DNA from: Morococcus cerebrosus
Lineage (GTDB): Bacteria; Pseudomonadota; Gammaproteobacteria; Burkholderiales; Neisseriaceae
DNA: 64,000 nt
Reading direction: 5' to 3'
Assembly: GCF_022749515.1 (NCBI RefSeq)
Contig: NZ_CP094242.1
Location: forward strand, 186,001 to 250,000
The position numbers were made by a program, and so were the translations under genes. The notes beneath the pieces were generated by a model, which searched no databases, was not told the DNA's origin, and saw only the letters and a list, made by a program, of their open reading frames with translations. This document shows positions 55,525-64,000 of this stretch, piece by piece. The number at the start of each line of letters is the position of its first letter. Positions within the stretch are counted from its first letter, which is position 1.

Positions 55525-56634
55525 ATGATTGGCTTATCAAAAAACCCTAAAAATACAACTGGTAAGGCTGGAAAGTCCTCTTCAGGGTTAAGCAACCGTT
55601 CTTCCATCGGCATCGATATTAGTCAGCATGCCATCAAGATGGTTCAGCTGTCAGGGCGTAGTTTAAACCAAATTCAGTTGGAAAAATACGTTATTACTAA
55701 ATTACCTAAAAATATTGTAAAAGGTAACAAAATTCAAGATTACGACCAGCTTGTTACTTATTTGCAACATGCATATTCGCAATTACGCAGTTCTTGCAAG
55801 AATATTATTGCAGCTATCCCTCAAGGATTGGCGACGATTGAGCAAGTGGTTTATTCACAAAAAGATACTGAGTTGGATTTGGATGAATTTGCAGAATCTG
55901 AAATCTCCTCGATCGGGCCTATCGATGAAATAAACTATGATTATCAGGTCGTAGGTGCGTCTGTTATTCCGGCAGGGCAGCAGATTTTGACGGTTGCAGC
56001 GCGTAAGGATGATGTTGAGCCTATGATCGAAATGTTTGAGGGGGCGGGATTGTCCTTATCGGCGTTAGATTTGGATTTATTGGCGCAGCATAATGCCTTC
56101 GTATTTTGGATTAACCAGTACGCTCCTGAATTAACAAATGAAAAAGTTGCTATATTTGGGATTTATGCAACACAGATGTATGCGCTGATTATTCAGAATG
56201 GGCAAATCCTATACAAGCAGGAAATGCCTGTAAGTACTGAGCAATTGAACCAATTGATTCAACGTACATATCAGGTTACAGAAGAAAAAGCTGCTCAAAT
56301 GATGGTATCTACGAGCAAGCCAACTGATTATCAAACACAAATCGCAGACCGCTTCAATGTTCAAGTGGCTCAGGAAGTGCAAAGAGTACTACAGTTTTAT
56401 TACACCACACAGCCGACAGATGCTTTTTCGAATGTAAAGCATATTTTATTAACTGGTTCTGCATCACAACAGACTGGTTTGGCTGAAAGCATTTTTTCGC
56501 AGACAAATACAGCGACACAATGTATTCAACCAGTTACATATGTGGAGCGAGGTGGTAAGGTCGATTTGTCACAGTTACAAGTTGATGCTTCTGCTTTGAC
56601 ACTTGCATTTGGATTAGCATTAAGGGGATTGTAA
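55525..56634 (+). CDS. pilM: Type IV pilus inner-membrane platform protein PilM
   Basis: 369 residues, cytoplasmic, with an actin-like/FtsA-type fold. The N-terminal SIGIDISQHAIKMVQLSG (about 27-44) is the phosphate-1 motif. The distal nucleotide loop is VKHILLTGSASQQTGLAE (near 315), and GLALRGL forms the end. PilM binds the PilN cytoplasmic tail, linking motor proteins to the periplasmic alignment complex. It is first of five co-directional genes. The 146-bp divergent region with the PBP1A gene contains TTGCCA (55394) and TAAAAT (55419), a possible but poorly spaced promoter. Confidence 0.95.
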   Translation: MIGLSKNPKNTTGKAGKSSSGLSNRSSIGIDISQHAIKMVQLSGRSLNQIQLEKYVITKLPKNIVKGNKIQDYDQLVTYLQHAYSQLRSSCKNIIAAIPQGLATIEQVVYSQKDTELDLDEFAESEISSIGPIDEINYDYQVVGASVIPAGQQILTVAARKDDVEPMIEMFEGAGLSLSALDLDLLAQHNAFVFWINQYAPELTNEKVAIFGIYATQMYALIIQNGQILYKQEMPVSTEQLNQLIQRTYQVTEEKAAQMMVSTSKPTDYQTQIADRFNVQVAQEVQRVLQFYYTTQPTDAFSNVKHILLTGSASQQTGLAESIFSQTNTATQCIQPVTYVERGGKVDLSQLQVDASALTLAFGLALRGL

Positions 56635-56635
56635 T

Positions 56636-57250
56636 ATGACTGAATTAATTAAAATTAATCTTCTTCCATATAGAGAAGAAATTAAGCAACGTAAAAGACA
56701 GCAATTTAAAATTTTGATGCTTTCTTCGTTATTAATAGGAGTTGGTTTATCTGCAATAGCTTATTTAGCGATCAATAATGCTATTAGTGATCAAGAAAGT
56801 AGGAATGCATTTTTGGAAGCAGAAATTACCAAGTTAGATAATGATTTAGGAGAAATAAAAAAATTACAGCAGGAAAAAGAAAACTTCTTAGCTAAAAAGC
56901 AAAAAGTCGAGGAGTTGCAAGAAAAACGCTCCCAAGCTGCATATATCATCGATAGTTTGAATGTGGTTATTCCAGATAATACTTATATCACTTCTCTTGA
57001 TGCAGAAAATCCGACTTCTTATAAGATTACAGGTCGAGCGATTAGCGATAATAAAATTGCCATGTTTATGCGGTCTTTGCCAAGTACAGGTATTTTTACG
57101 CAGCCAGAACTTTTGGAAATTAAGAAAATTGATAATTATCAAGAGTTTAATATTAAATCTATGATTGGTTCTGCGAGTATTCCAGTCAAGTCGGAGAGAG
57201 AAACAATTAATGATGATCCGACGAAAGAACAGAATGGGGAGGAAAAATAA
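56636..57250 (+). CDS. pilN: Type IV pilus alignment protein PilN
   Basis: 204 residues. The short cytoplasmic N-terminus carries the PilM-binding motif (LIKINLLPYREE, 4-15), followed by a transmembrane helix (about 25-47), a coiled coil (about 55-100) and a small periplasmic ferredoxin-like domain. It pairs with PilO. The start lies 1 bp after the pilM stop, so translation is coupled. The acidic tail after residue 180 is probably disordered. Confidence 0.95.
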   Translation: MTELIKINLLPYREEIKQRKRQQFKILMLSSLLIGVGLSAIAYLAINNAISDQESRNAFLEAEITKLDNDLGEIKKLQQEKENFLAKKQKVEELQEKRSQAAYIIDSLNVVIPDNTYITSLDAENPTSYKITGRAISDNKIAMFMRSLPSTGIFTQPELLEIKKIDNYQEFNIKSMIGSASIPVKSERETINDDPTKEQNGEEK

Positions 57251-57940
57251 ATGGCCTCAGCAAAAGTAAAAAATTTGGATATTCAGAATTTATATTTGTT
57301 GAATCCTGCTGCAAAGTTTGTATTAGCTGCATTAGCAGTTGTAGGAGTATTGGCAGTTGGCTATGGAATAGTATTTCGTGATCAGCTGGAAACACTTTCA
57401 ACCCAAGAGGCAAAGGAGGCGGAGTTAAAGGAAACATATACGAAAAAGAGTATTGAGGCTGCAAGTTTGGATAACTTGAAAGCTGAATTAACATCTATTC
57501 GTTCTTCATTTGACATCTTGTTAAAACAGCTACCGACTGATGCTGAAATTCCTACTTTGATTCAAGAACTGCACCAGGCAGGTTCAGCAAACGGTCTTCG
57601 CTTAGATAGCGTAGTTCCACAGGTTCCGGTCAATGATGGGCCGATACAGAAGTTACCGTATGAAATATCGATTACGGGCAAATATAATCAGATTAACCAA
57701 TTTGCTAGAGATGTTGGTGGTTTATCGCGGATAATTACATTGGAGTCGTTAAAAATATCTCATGTTTCAGATAGTAAAAATAGCAAAGATAGTAAAAATG
57801 ATATTTTAACGCTCAGAGCAATTGCGACGACGTATAAAGCTCGCCCAGCAGATGAAGTAGCAGCGGAACTTGCCGCTCAGCAGAGTCAGGCACAGGGGGA
57901 TTCAGAAAATGGCCAAGCCAATTCTGAACAAAAACAATAA
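57251..57940 (+). CDS. pilO: Type IV pilus alignment protein PilO
   Basis: 229 residues starting immediately after the pilN stop. It has a cytoplasmic N-terminus, one transmembrane helix (about 20-42, AKFVLAALAVVGVLAVGYGI), a coiled coil (about 50-85), then the periplasmic PilO domain with LLKQLPTDAEIPTLIQEL and GKYNQINQFARDVGGLSRI. It forms heterodimers with PilN and contacts PilP. The Gln/Ala-rich C-terminal tail is low complexity. Confidence 0.95.
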   Translation: MASAKVKNLDIQNLYLLNPAAKFVLAALAVVGVLAVGYGIVFRDQLETLSTQEAKEAELKETYTKKSIEAASLDNLKAELTSIRSSFDILLKQLPTDAEIPTLIQELHQAGSANGLRLDSVVPQVPVNDGPIQKLPYEISITGKYNQINQFARDVGGLSRIITLESLKISHVSDSKNSKDSKNDILTLRAIATTYKARPADEVAAELAAQQSQAQGDSENGQANSEQKQ

Positions 57941-57954
57941 ATGATAGGAAAATC

Positions 57955-58509
57955 ATGAAAAATAAAATTTTCTTACTTACAAGTATCCTGTCATTGACGG
58001 GGTGTACACCGGCATATGACGATTTGAATGAGTGGATGACTAAGACACGTCAGGATGCTAAGTCTCATATCATTCCGTTTGAGGCTCCGGTAGTGAACCC
58101 TCCGGCTGTTTATAATCCACCGGCTTACAGTGGTTTAAATGCATTCGATTTTCGACGGTTGGATAATGCCCCTAAAGGTAATAACGCCCCAAATCCTAAT
58201 CGTCCAAAAGAAACATTGGAAGCATTCAGTTTAGAAAATATGCGGTACGTAGGGATGCTGAGTAATGGCAGTAAAACTGCCGGTTTTATTGATGTAAATG
58301 GACATGTCTATACAGTTTATCCGGGGAATTACATCGGACAAAATTATGGAAAAATCCAAAGCATTACTGAAGATTTGATTGTTTTGACAGAATTGGTTGA
58401 GGATAGTTCGGGCAATTGGATTTATCGAAAGGCCGAATTGTCATTAAGCAATAATGCTGAAAATAGTTCAAATGACATCGGTAATGCTTCAGCAACGAAT
58501 TCAAACTAA
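57955..58509 (+). CDS. pilP: Type IV pilus assembly lipoprotein PilP
   Basis: 184 residues with a lipoprotein signal (lipobox LTGC, C17). A proline-rich disordered linker (about 45-80) leads to the homology-region domain with LENMRYVGMLSNGSKTAGFI and VYPGNYIGQNYGKI. PilP tethers the PilNO inner-membrane complex to the periplasmic domains of the PilQ secretin. It lies 14 bp after pilO and 18 bp before pilQ. Confidence 0.95.
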   Translation: MKNKIFLLTSILSLTGCTPAYDDLNEWMTKTRQDAKSHIIPFEAPVVNPPAVYNPPAYSGLNAFDFRRLDNAPKGNNAPNPNRPKETLEAFSLENMRYVGMLSNGSKTAGFIDVNGHVYTVYPGNYIGQNYGKIQSITEDLIVLTELVEDSSGNWIYRKAELSLSNNAENSSNDIGNASATNSN

Positions 58510-58527
58510 TTTAAGGGGTCTCACTTC

Positions 58528-60663
58528 ATGAAAACTAAAAATATGACGAAATTATTTGCCGGCATCAGTGTGATTGCGGCAGCACAAATTGCGTTGGCAG
58601 GTAATATTACTGATATTAATGTATCAACTTTGCCGGATAGTCAAAAAATTATCAAAATTCGTTTTGACCGGGATGTGATTAGTCCGAGCGGCTTTGTTAC
58701 ATCTACTCCGTCCCGAATTGCCTTAGATTTTGCTAAAACAAATATTCAATTGGCTCAACCTGTATTGGAATATGCGGATCCTTTGTTAAATCAAATTACT
58801 GCGGCTCAGAATAATGACCGATCTCGTATTGTTTTGGGATTGAATAAAGCAGCGCAATATAATACTGAAGTCCATGGTAATGAAGTATGGGTATTTGTTA
58901 CAGAATCATCTGATCGAACCATAACTTCTGCAGCTATTTCAAATAATGGAAATGCACATCAGAAAGTAAGCTCGTCTGAAACAGTCAAACAAACGGTAAA
59001 TTCAGCTAATATTGACTTCAGAAGAGGTGCACATAACTCAGGTATTGTGGAATTGAATGCGCCTGATTTCACAGGCAAACCTGAAGTGAAGCAACAACGT
59101 GATCGGGTTATTATTACTCTGAAAAATTATCCGTTGCCGACACAAGCGCAACGCAGTTTGGATGTTGCCGATTTCAGTACACCGGTTAAAAATATTACGT
59201 TAAAACGTATTGGAAATGATGCTCAACTCATTATTCGCAATAATGGCAATTGGGATTTCAATACCAAAGCTGCAAATGGTCAATTTGCTTTTGAAGTAAT
59301 GCCTAAGTCCGCAAGTACGGAATCAAGTGGGCTGAATGCAAATCCAAACAAATCTTTCCGCGGCCGTAAAATTTCCCTGGACTTCCAAGATGTTGAAGTA
59401 CGTACCATTTTGCAAATCCTTGCGAAGGAGTCAGGGGTCAATATCGTGGCCAGTGATTCCGTGAATGGCAAAATGACACTTTCTTTAAAAGATGTGCCTT
59501 GGGATCAGGCTTTGGATTTGGTTATGCAGGCGCGTAATTTGGATATGCGCCGACAAGGCAATATTATCAATATCGCACCTCGTGATGAATTGTTAGCTAA
59601 AGATAAGGCTTTCTTGCAGGCGGAGAAAGAGATTGCCGAACTGGGGCCTTTATATTCCCAAACTTTCCAATTGAAGTATAAGAATGTAGAAGAGTTCCGG
59701 AAAATTTTGCGTTTGGACGACAACAATAGTGGAAACTCCAATGGTAGAAATACCTTGTTGAGCGGCCGTGGCAGTGCGCTGATTGATCCTGCAACGAATA
59801 CTTTGATTATTACGGATAATCGAAATGTTGTAGAAAAATTCCGTAAGTTGATTGAGGAATTGGATGTACCGACTCGTCAAGTTATGGTTGAAGCCCGTAT
59901 CGTTGAAGCAAAAGACGGTTTTTCGCGTGATTTGGGCGTGAAATTCGGTGTCGCAGGTTCCAAAGGACGCAACGCTTGGGGTAACTCTTGGAGTAATGCG
60001 CAAGATAACCATAATACTAATTCGGCTGTTTTGCGAGGTGATGCAAATTACCGTACATGGTCTTTGCAACCGAATATTAGCCTGCCTGCGGCAGCGGCGA
60101 CTAATAATATTGCTTTGGTGCGAGCTTTGTCATCGGGTGCATTAGGTTTGGAAATTTCTGCTTCGGAAGCTACCGGTAAAAGTAAGACCATTTCTAATCC
60201 GCGTGTCCTGACACAAGACCGTAGAGAAGCTACTATTGAGTCTGGTACTGAAATTCCGTATCAGGAGGCATCTTCCAGTGGTGCAACCTCGGTATCGTTC
60301 AAAAAAGCCGTGCTGGGCTTAACGGTAACGCCGAATGTAACGCCTGATGGTCAAGTTATCATGACTGTAAAAATTACCAAGGATACACCGCAAGACTGTA
60401 CAGTGGACTCTTTGATTACGAAATGTATTCAGACTAAAAACTTGAATACTCAGGCAATGGTGGAAGATGGTGGTACGTTGATCGTTGGTGGCATCTACGA
60501 AGAAGATAATAGCGATACGATTAACAAAGTACCATTATTGGGCGATTTGCCAGTGGTGGGTAATTTGTTCAAGTCCCGTGCGAAAAAAGAAGAGCGTCGC
60601 GAATTGCTGGTTTTCATCACTCCGCGAATTATGGATGGTGTAGGCAGCAATCTCCGCTACTAA
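58528..60663 (+). CDS. pilQ: Type IV pilus secretin PilQ
   Basis: 711 residues with a signal peptide ending ALA-G (about 25). Two AMIN domains (about 28-130 and 160-260) are followed by the N0/STN domain ([20 protein letters not shown]), N1, and the secretin domain (from about 440) with [22 protein letters not shown] and the C-terminal VGGIYEE...[15 protein letters not shown]. It forms the outer-membrane gate for pilus fibres and for DNA uptake. The linker between the AMIN domains is short and lacks the Pro/Ala/Lys small basic repeats of meningococcal PilQ, explaining the shorter length. Confidence 0.96.
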   Translation: MKTKNMTKLFAGISVIAAAQIALAGNITDINVSTLPDSQKIIKIRFDRDVISPSGFVTSTPSRIALDFAKTNIQLAQPVLEYADPLLNQITAAQNNDRSRIVLGLNKAAQYNTEVHGNEVWVFVTESSDRTITSAAISNNGNAHQKVSSSETVKQTVNSANIDFRRGAHNSGIVELNAPDFTGKPEVKQQRDRVIITLKNYPLPTQAQRSLDVADFSTPVKNITLKRIGNDAQLIIRNNGNWDFNTKAANGQFAFEVMPKSASTESSGLNANPNKSFRGRKISLDFQDVEVRTILQILAKESGVNIVASDSVNGKMTLSLKDVPWDQALDLVMQARNLDMRRQGNIINIAPRDELLAKDKAFLQAEKEIAELGPLYSQTFQLKYKNVEEFRKILRLDDNNSGNSNGRNTLLSGRGSALIDPATNTLIITDNRNVVEKFRKLIEELDVPTRQVMVEARIVEAKDGFSRDLGVKFGVAGSKGRNAWGNSWSNAQDNHNTNSAVLRGDANYRTWSLQPNISLPAAAATNNIALVRALSSGALGLEISASEATGKSKTISNPRVLTQDRREATIESGTEIPYQEASSSGATSVSFKKAVLGLTVTPNVTPDGQVIMTVKITKDTPQDCTVDSLITKCIQTKNLNTQAMVEDGGTLIVGGIYEEDNSDTINKVPLLGDLPVVGNLFKSRAKKEERRELLVFITPRIMDGVGSNLRY

Positions 60664-60981
60664 AATTGGAAAAGGCGTATGCTCGGAAGGGTATATGCCT
60701 TTTTTAATTGATACGAAGTAGATAGGGAGTTTTAGGGTTTTTTGTTTATTTTGGAAGGAATATGGTGAAATATCCATAAATGGTGATAGCTATATTCGAT
60801 GATGTATTTCTATTCCCTGATGAGTTCAATCTAGACTTGCAGAGCGAGAGATTGGGTTTTTATACACTGAGGCTACTTTCATTCTAAATTGTTTGTGACA
60901 AATGAGTGGGGCAAAGCTGCTATTACTATAAATAGGTCGTCTGAAAACATCACGTAATCTTTAATACCATCCATGGTCTTA
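60664..60981 (+). other. Intergenic region between pilQ and the insertion element
   Basis: About 320 bp without a gene. A single uptake word (TAGGTCGTCTGAAAAC) lies near 60935-60950. An AT-rich stretch could hold a promoter once used by aroK, but none is clear. Confidence 0.45.
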
Positions 60982-61022
60982 GAACGTGTTCATTGTCTCA
61001 GCCTCTGCTGTAAACTATCGGC

Positions 61023-61331
61023 ATGAACAGAAAAACCTACCCAAGCGATATCAGTCGCGAGCAATTTGCGCCTCTCCTTCCCCTGCTGGAAAGTGCCCGT
61101 AAACGCACAGCGCCACGCCAGGTGGACTTGTACGATGTCTTTTGTGCCATTCTCTACCTGCAACGCACTGGCTGCTCCTGGCGCGCTTTGCCGGGCGACT
61201 TCCCCAAATGGCGCACCGTGCATTCCTACTTCCAGAGATGGACCGAACCACGCGAGAGTGGCATCAGCATCCTTGAGGAAGCATTAAAAAAATCAGGTAG
61301 TTGCGGAGCGCCGCAAGCAGGGGCGCCATGA
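61023..61331 (+). CDS. IS5-family transposase, N-terminal frame (orfA)
   Basis: 102 residues. The N-terminal DUF4096-type domain of IS5/IS427 transposases is clear: SDISREQFAPLLPLLESA, RQVDLYDVFCAILYLQRTGC, SWRALPGDFPKWRTVHSYFQ. After ALKK the frame runs into unrelated sequence, while the other frame continues the transposase. The switch is at a run of seven A (61286-61292), a typical site for programmed slippage. Joined, the two frames give a transposase of about 263 residues, normal for the group. Confidence 0.88.
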   Translation: MNRKTYPSDISREQFAPLLPLLESARKRTAPRQVDLYDVFCAILYLQRTGCSWRALPGDFPKWRTVHSYFQRWTEPRESGISILEEALKKSGSCGAPQAGAP

Positions 61332-61365
61332 AGCAACTACTTTCCTGATTATTGATGCGCAGAGT

Positions 61366-61815
61366 GTGAAGAACACGGATACCGCCATGGAAAAAGGCTA
61401 CGATGCGGGCAAGAAGGTTAGCGGTATCAAGCGACATATAGCGGTTGACACGCAAGGTTTGCCGCATGCCCTTGCGGTAACGACGGCGGATGTTACGGAT
61501 AGAAAAGGCTGCCTGGTGGCATTGGAACGTGGGCGGGATAATCTTGGTGCGATACAAAAAATCCTTGCTGACGGTGGTTACACGGGTAAGGCATTTGCTT
61601 CGTCGGTACAGGAGTTGATTGGTGCGGAGGTAGAGATTGCCAAACGAAACGAATTGCACCGTTTTGCAGTATTGCCGAAGCGATGGGTAGTAGAGCGCAG
61701 CTTTTCCTGGTTGGAAAAGAACAGGCGGCTTTGGAAAAACTGCGAGCGTAAGTTGAGTACCAGTCTGCAAATGGTAGCTTTGGCTTTCTTGGGAGTCCTG
61801 CTACGAAGACTATGA
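61366..61815 (+). CDS. IS5-family transposase, catalytic frame (orfB)
   Basis: 149 residues if counted from GTG 61366, but the frame is open from 61288, and the first catalytic Asp (FLIIDAQSVKNT) lies before that GTG, so production by frameshift from orfA is more likely. The second Asp is in LADGGYTGKAF and the Glu in RWVVERSFSWLEKNRRLWKN, with all three DDE residues present. The frame offset equals loss of one A from the A7 run. The element could be active or just decayed by one base; both readings fit. Confidence 0.88.
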   Translation: MKNTDTAMEKGYDAGKKVSGIKRHIAVDTQGLPHALAVTTADVTDRKGCLVALERGRDNLGAIQKILADGGYTGKAFASSVQELIGAEVEIAKRNELHRFAVLPKRWVVERSFSWLEKNRRLWKNCERKLSTSLQMVALAFLGVLLRRL

Positions 61816-61925
61816 ACACGCTCTTAGGTAAGCAGGGTTAAACACGATATAATCGGTATTGTCGGAAAACTAAGTATAAATAAGCGCCAACGCATGCCTG
61901 GCAGTATTCATAAATCTTGTATCGG

Positions 61926-62474
61926 ATGAACACCTTCATGGAAAAGCTCAATGGTAATTTAATTCTTATCGGATTGATGGGGGCAGGAAAAACAACGCTG
62001 GGAAGGCAGTTTGCTCAAATGTATGATTGCCCGTTTTATGATAGTGATTTGGAAATTTGCTCAGCATCAGGTGTTTCTATTTCCACTATTTTCGAGATGG
62101 AGGGAGAGGAAGGGTTCCGACACCGTGAGACTTTGATGCTGAAAAAGCTGTCGGCATTAAACGGCATTGTGTTATCGACGGGAGGGGGTTCGGTTTTGCG
62201 TGAAGAAAACCGATGTTGCCTGCGTGAGCATGGTACGGTGGTTTATTTGCATGCATTACCTGAGGTGCTGTTGGAGCGTACACGTTATGATAGCAGCCGC
62301 CCGCTTTTAAAAACGGACGATCCTTTAAAAAAATTACGCGAATTGTATATGGTTCGGGATCCGATTTATCGTGAGACCGCGCATATCGTTATAGAGTCGG
62401 AGAGCTGTGCTAAAACCCTTCGAAAATTGGTTGAATGTTTGGATGGGCAGAAATTCATTGAATATGATGATTGA
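61926..62474 (+). CDS. aroK: Shikimate kinase
   Basis: 182 residues from ATG 61926; ATG 61938 would also leave the fold intact. The P-loop is [15 protein letters not shown] (about 15-29), with [20 protein letters not shown] for shikimate binding, [13 protein letters not shown], and the lid [11 protein letters not shown]. It phosphorylates the 3-hydroxyl of shikimate on the way to chorismate. In Neisseria aroK and aroB normally follow pilQ. Here the insertion element ends 100 bp upstream, so aroK may now depend on a promoter inside or next to the element. Confidence 0.95.
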   Translation: MNTFMEKLNGNLILIGLMGAGKTTLGRQFAQMYDCPFYDSDLEICSASGVSISTIFEMEGEEGFRHRETLMLKKLSALNGIVLSTGGGSVLREENRCCLREHGTVVYLHALPEVLLERTRYDSSRPLLKTDDPLKKLRELYMVRDPIYRETAHIVIESESCAKTLRKLVECLDGQKFIEYDD

Positions 62475-62494
62475 AGGTGTTGCCTTTGTTGATT

Positions 62495-62535
62495 AGGTCG
62501 TCTGAAATGTAAAAACGGTTTCAGACGACCTTTAG
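62495..62535 (+). terminator. Uptake-sequence hairpin between aroK and aroB
   Basis: AGGTCGTCTGAAA and TTTCAGACGACCT surround a 13-nt loop, 21 bp after the aroK stop. It could separate aroK from aroB transcription. Confidence 0.75.
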
Positions 62536-62546
62536 TTATATGTTTG

Positions 62547-62557
62547 CCCCCCCCCCC
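62547..62557 (+). repeat. Homopolymeric tract of 11 C upstream of aroB
   Basis: A run of eleven C follows TGTTTG and precedes TATTGG, about 120 bp before the aroB start and outside any gene. Tracts this long are unstable in Neisseria and often drive phase variation. The length may also be subject to sequencing error. Confidence 0.9.
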
Positions 62558-62675
62558 TATTGGTTTTGCTTGATAAAATGTTCTTTATCTAGCTAGTCAG
62601 TTTTCAATAGAGCGGTAAGCGTATATTATTTTGCGTTGTTACTACATGATTTATTTTGACAAGGAGTCTTCTCCT

Positions 62676-63755
62676 ATGCGTACTTTGACTGTTCAAACTC
62701 CGTCTCACCAATATCCTATTTTTATCGGGTATGACCTTATCGGGCAGGCTGATAGTTTACTTAAGCCTTATTTGAATAAAACAGCCGCAATAATAACCAA
62801 CGAGACTGTTGCGCCTTTATATCTGAAAAATCTTCAAATGAGTTTGGACAGAATCGGTATCAGGCATTTCAGCATTATCTTGCCGGATGGCGAAAAATAT
62901 AAAAACTGGCAGACATTGAACCTTATTTTTGACGGATTGATGGAAAACAGAGCCGAACGGAAAACTACACTAATTGCATTGGGTGGCGGGGTAATCGGCG
63001 ATATGGTCGGCTTTGCCGCTGCAACGTACCAACGAGGTGCGCCGTTTATCCAAATTCCGACAACTTTGTTGAGTCAGGTGGATTCATCCGTTGGTGGGAA
63101 GACGGGTATCAACCATCCGCTTGGAAAAAATATGATTGGTGCGTTTTACCAACCGCAGGCGGTCTTAGCTGATTTGGAAACATTGAAGACCTTGCCGCGC
63201 CGAGAATTATCGGCAGGTATGGCGGAAGTTATTAAATATGGTGCACTTGGCGATGTTGATTTCTTTGAGTGGTTGGAACAAAACATTGAGGATTTGATGG
63301 TACAAAACCAAGAGAAATTGACGCAGGCGGTATATCACTGCTGCAAAATGAAAGCCGATATTGTTGCCAAAGACGAAACCGAACAAGGTATCCGCGCGTG
63401 GCTTAATCTTGGCCATACTTTCGGACACGCCATCGAGGCGGAAATGGGTTACGGAGTATGGTTGCATGGTGAGGCAGTGGCAGCGGGTTGCGTGCTGGCA
63501 GGTAGATTATCCGAAGAATTGGGTAAAATTTCCGATGCGGACACACGTCGAATCGCTGTTTTAATGGAGGCCGCAGGATTGTCGTCATTGCCGCCTAAAT
63601 TCCCGTTTGAAAAATGGATCAGCCATATGAGCCATGACAAAAAGGTCAGTAGCGGCGTGATGCGTTTTATCGGGCTGAACCGTTTGGGGGAAGCCAATAT
63701 TACTGAAGTTAGCGATATTGATATTTTAAAGCGGACTTTGCAGCCGTATTTGTAA
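62676..63755 (+). CDS. aroB: 3-dehydroquinate synthase
   Basis: 359 residues from ATG 62676, with AAGGAG 9 bp upstream; the longer frame reaches into untranslated leader. NAD-binding [19 protein letters not shown] (about 98-116), substrate loop [20 protein letters not shown], and metal ligands in [12 protein letters not shown] and LHGEAVAAG are all present. It converts DAHP to 3-dehydroquinate, the second step of the shikimate pathway. The upstream leader contains the C11 tract and an uptake-word hairpin, so its transcription may be variable or independent of aroK. Confidence 0.97.
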   Translation: MRTLTVQTPSHQYPIFIGYDLIGQADSLLKPYLNKTAAIITNETVAPLYLKNLQMSLDRIGIRHFSIILPDGEKYKNWQTLNLIFDGLMENRAERKTTLIALGGGVIGDMVGFAAATYQRGAPFIQIPTTLLSQVDSSVGGKTGINHPLGKNMIGAFYQPQAVLADLETLKTLPRRELSAGMAEVIKYGALGDVDFFEWLEQNIEDLMVQNQEKLTQAVYHCCKMKADIVAKDETEQGIRAWLNLGHTFGHAIEAEMGYGVWLHGEAVAAGCVLAGRLSEELGKISDADTRRIAVLMEAAGLSSLPPKFPFEKWISHMSHDKKVSSGVMRFIGLNRLGEANITEVSDIDILKRTLQPYL

Positions 63756-63811
63756 TGCGTATTCCAGTAAATGTTCTGTGCATATTCATTGTCGCATGAG
63801 TCAAAATAGAG

Positions 63812-63844
63812 AAGGTCGTCTGAAAAGTTTTCAGACGACCTTTT
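63812..63844. terminator. Bidirectional uptake-sequence terminator between aroB and argC
   Basis: AAGGTCGTCTGAAAA pairs directly with TTTTCAGACGACCTTTTC. It separates the convergent aroB and argC genes. Confidence 0.85.
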
Positions 63845-63851
63845 CATATGA

Positions 63852-64000
63852 TTAAGGTAGGAGTGGAGTTTGTATCAAACCGAGTTTTTCATCAAAGCCG
63901 AACATGATATTCATATTCTGAACAGCTTGTCCTGCTGCCCCTTTAACTAAGTTGTCGATGACGGACAGAGCGATCCATACATTGTCAGAGGAAGATTTTT
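63852..64000 (-). CDS. argC: N-acetyl-gamma-glutamyl-phosphate reductase, C-terminal part
   Basis: The gene runs off the right edge; only the last 48 codons are present, with stop at 63852-63854. The reading [20 protein letters not shown] is the conserved C-terminal helix of ArgC, followed by [16 protein letters not shown]. ArgC reduces N-acetylglutamyl phosphate to the semialdehyde in arginine biosynthesis. The identification rests on this short but very characteristic stretch. Confidence 0.88.
   Translation of the reverse strand, partial: KSSSDNVWIALSVIDNLVKGAAGQAVQNMNIMFGFDEKLGLIQTPLLP

Larger units (their letters stand above)
60982..61823 (+). mobile_element. IS5-family insertion sequence, 842 bp
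   Basis: Terminal inverted repeats are GAACGTGTTCATTGTCT at the left and GAGCGTGTTCATAGTCT (read inward) at the right, 15 of 17 matching. They are flanked by a direct TTA duplication (60979-60981 and 61824-61826), which defines the ends. Two overlapping reading frames encode a DDE transposase of the IS427-like group. The element lies between pilQ and aroK. Confidence 0.9.

Overview
The window comes from a commensal Neisseria of the mucosa/sicca/macacae group. The main sign is the DNA uptake word AGGTCGTCTGAA, the 'mucosa' dialect, present in dozens of copies and often as inverted pairs that serve as terminators. A 107-bp Correia element, a pilMNOPQ-aroK-aroB arrangement, pglC/pglD homologues and a preQ1-controlled queF agree with this. 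No rRNA, tRNA or CRISPR array was seen.

Layout. (1) 1-2950 is an AT-rich, uptake-word-free accessory island. It holds a frameshifted remnant, two exported proteins resembling lysozyme inhibitors (XAC2610-like and LprI/DUF1311-like), a leaderless lysozyme/transglycosylase and a membrane-anchored coiled-coil protein. It abuts murF. (2) 2985-5821 is part of the division/cell-wall cluster (murF, small membrane protein, mraY), which ends at a terminator instead of continuing to murD. (3) 5985-10391 carries a Gfo/Idh sugar-nucleotide dehydrogenase with a nitroreductase, a small membrane protein, and a LysR regulator divergent from a CidA/LrgA-CidB/LrgB pair. (4) 10639-27652, all on the minus strand, is a 17-kb glycan locus. 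In transcription order it encodes a UDP-HexNAc 6-dehydrogenase, Wzx/PglF-type flippase, Wzy-type polymerase, two glycosyltransferases, phosphoglycosyl transferase, ATP-grasp enzyme, HAD phosphatase, formyltransferase, PglC aminotransferase, PglD 4,6-dehydratase, then Wza, Wzb and Wzc. It looks like the neisserial pgl locus merged with a complete Wzx/Wzy capsule or exopolysaccharide export system. (5) 28092-31392 holds a SnoaL-like exported protein, a LysR/NAD(P)-epimerase divergent pair, a GIY-YIG protein and a small exported coiled-coil protein. (6) 32138-45196 is one gene for a 4352-residue trimeric autotransporter with four apparently identical 936-bp repeats and further degenerate repeats. 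(7) 45397-49786 holds a phosphoglycerate-mutase-like protein, an M23 endopeptidase, a Correia element, and queF with a queuosine-precursor transporter behind a preQ1-I riboswitch. (8) 50298-52291 is an EmrR-like regulator with an outer-membrane efflux lipoprotein but no EmrA/EmrB, followed by about 690 bp without a gene. (9) 52979-63755 holds PBP1A divergent from pilMNOPQ, an IS5-family insertion between pilQ and aroK, a C11 tract, and aroB. The window ends inside argC.

The genes fit a naturally transformable, surface-glycan-rich oral commensal: type IV pilus machinery, a giant adhesin, a polymer export system, and peptidoglycan synthesis with attack/defence functions beside it.
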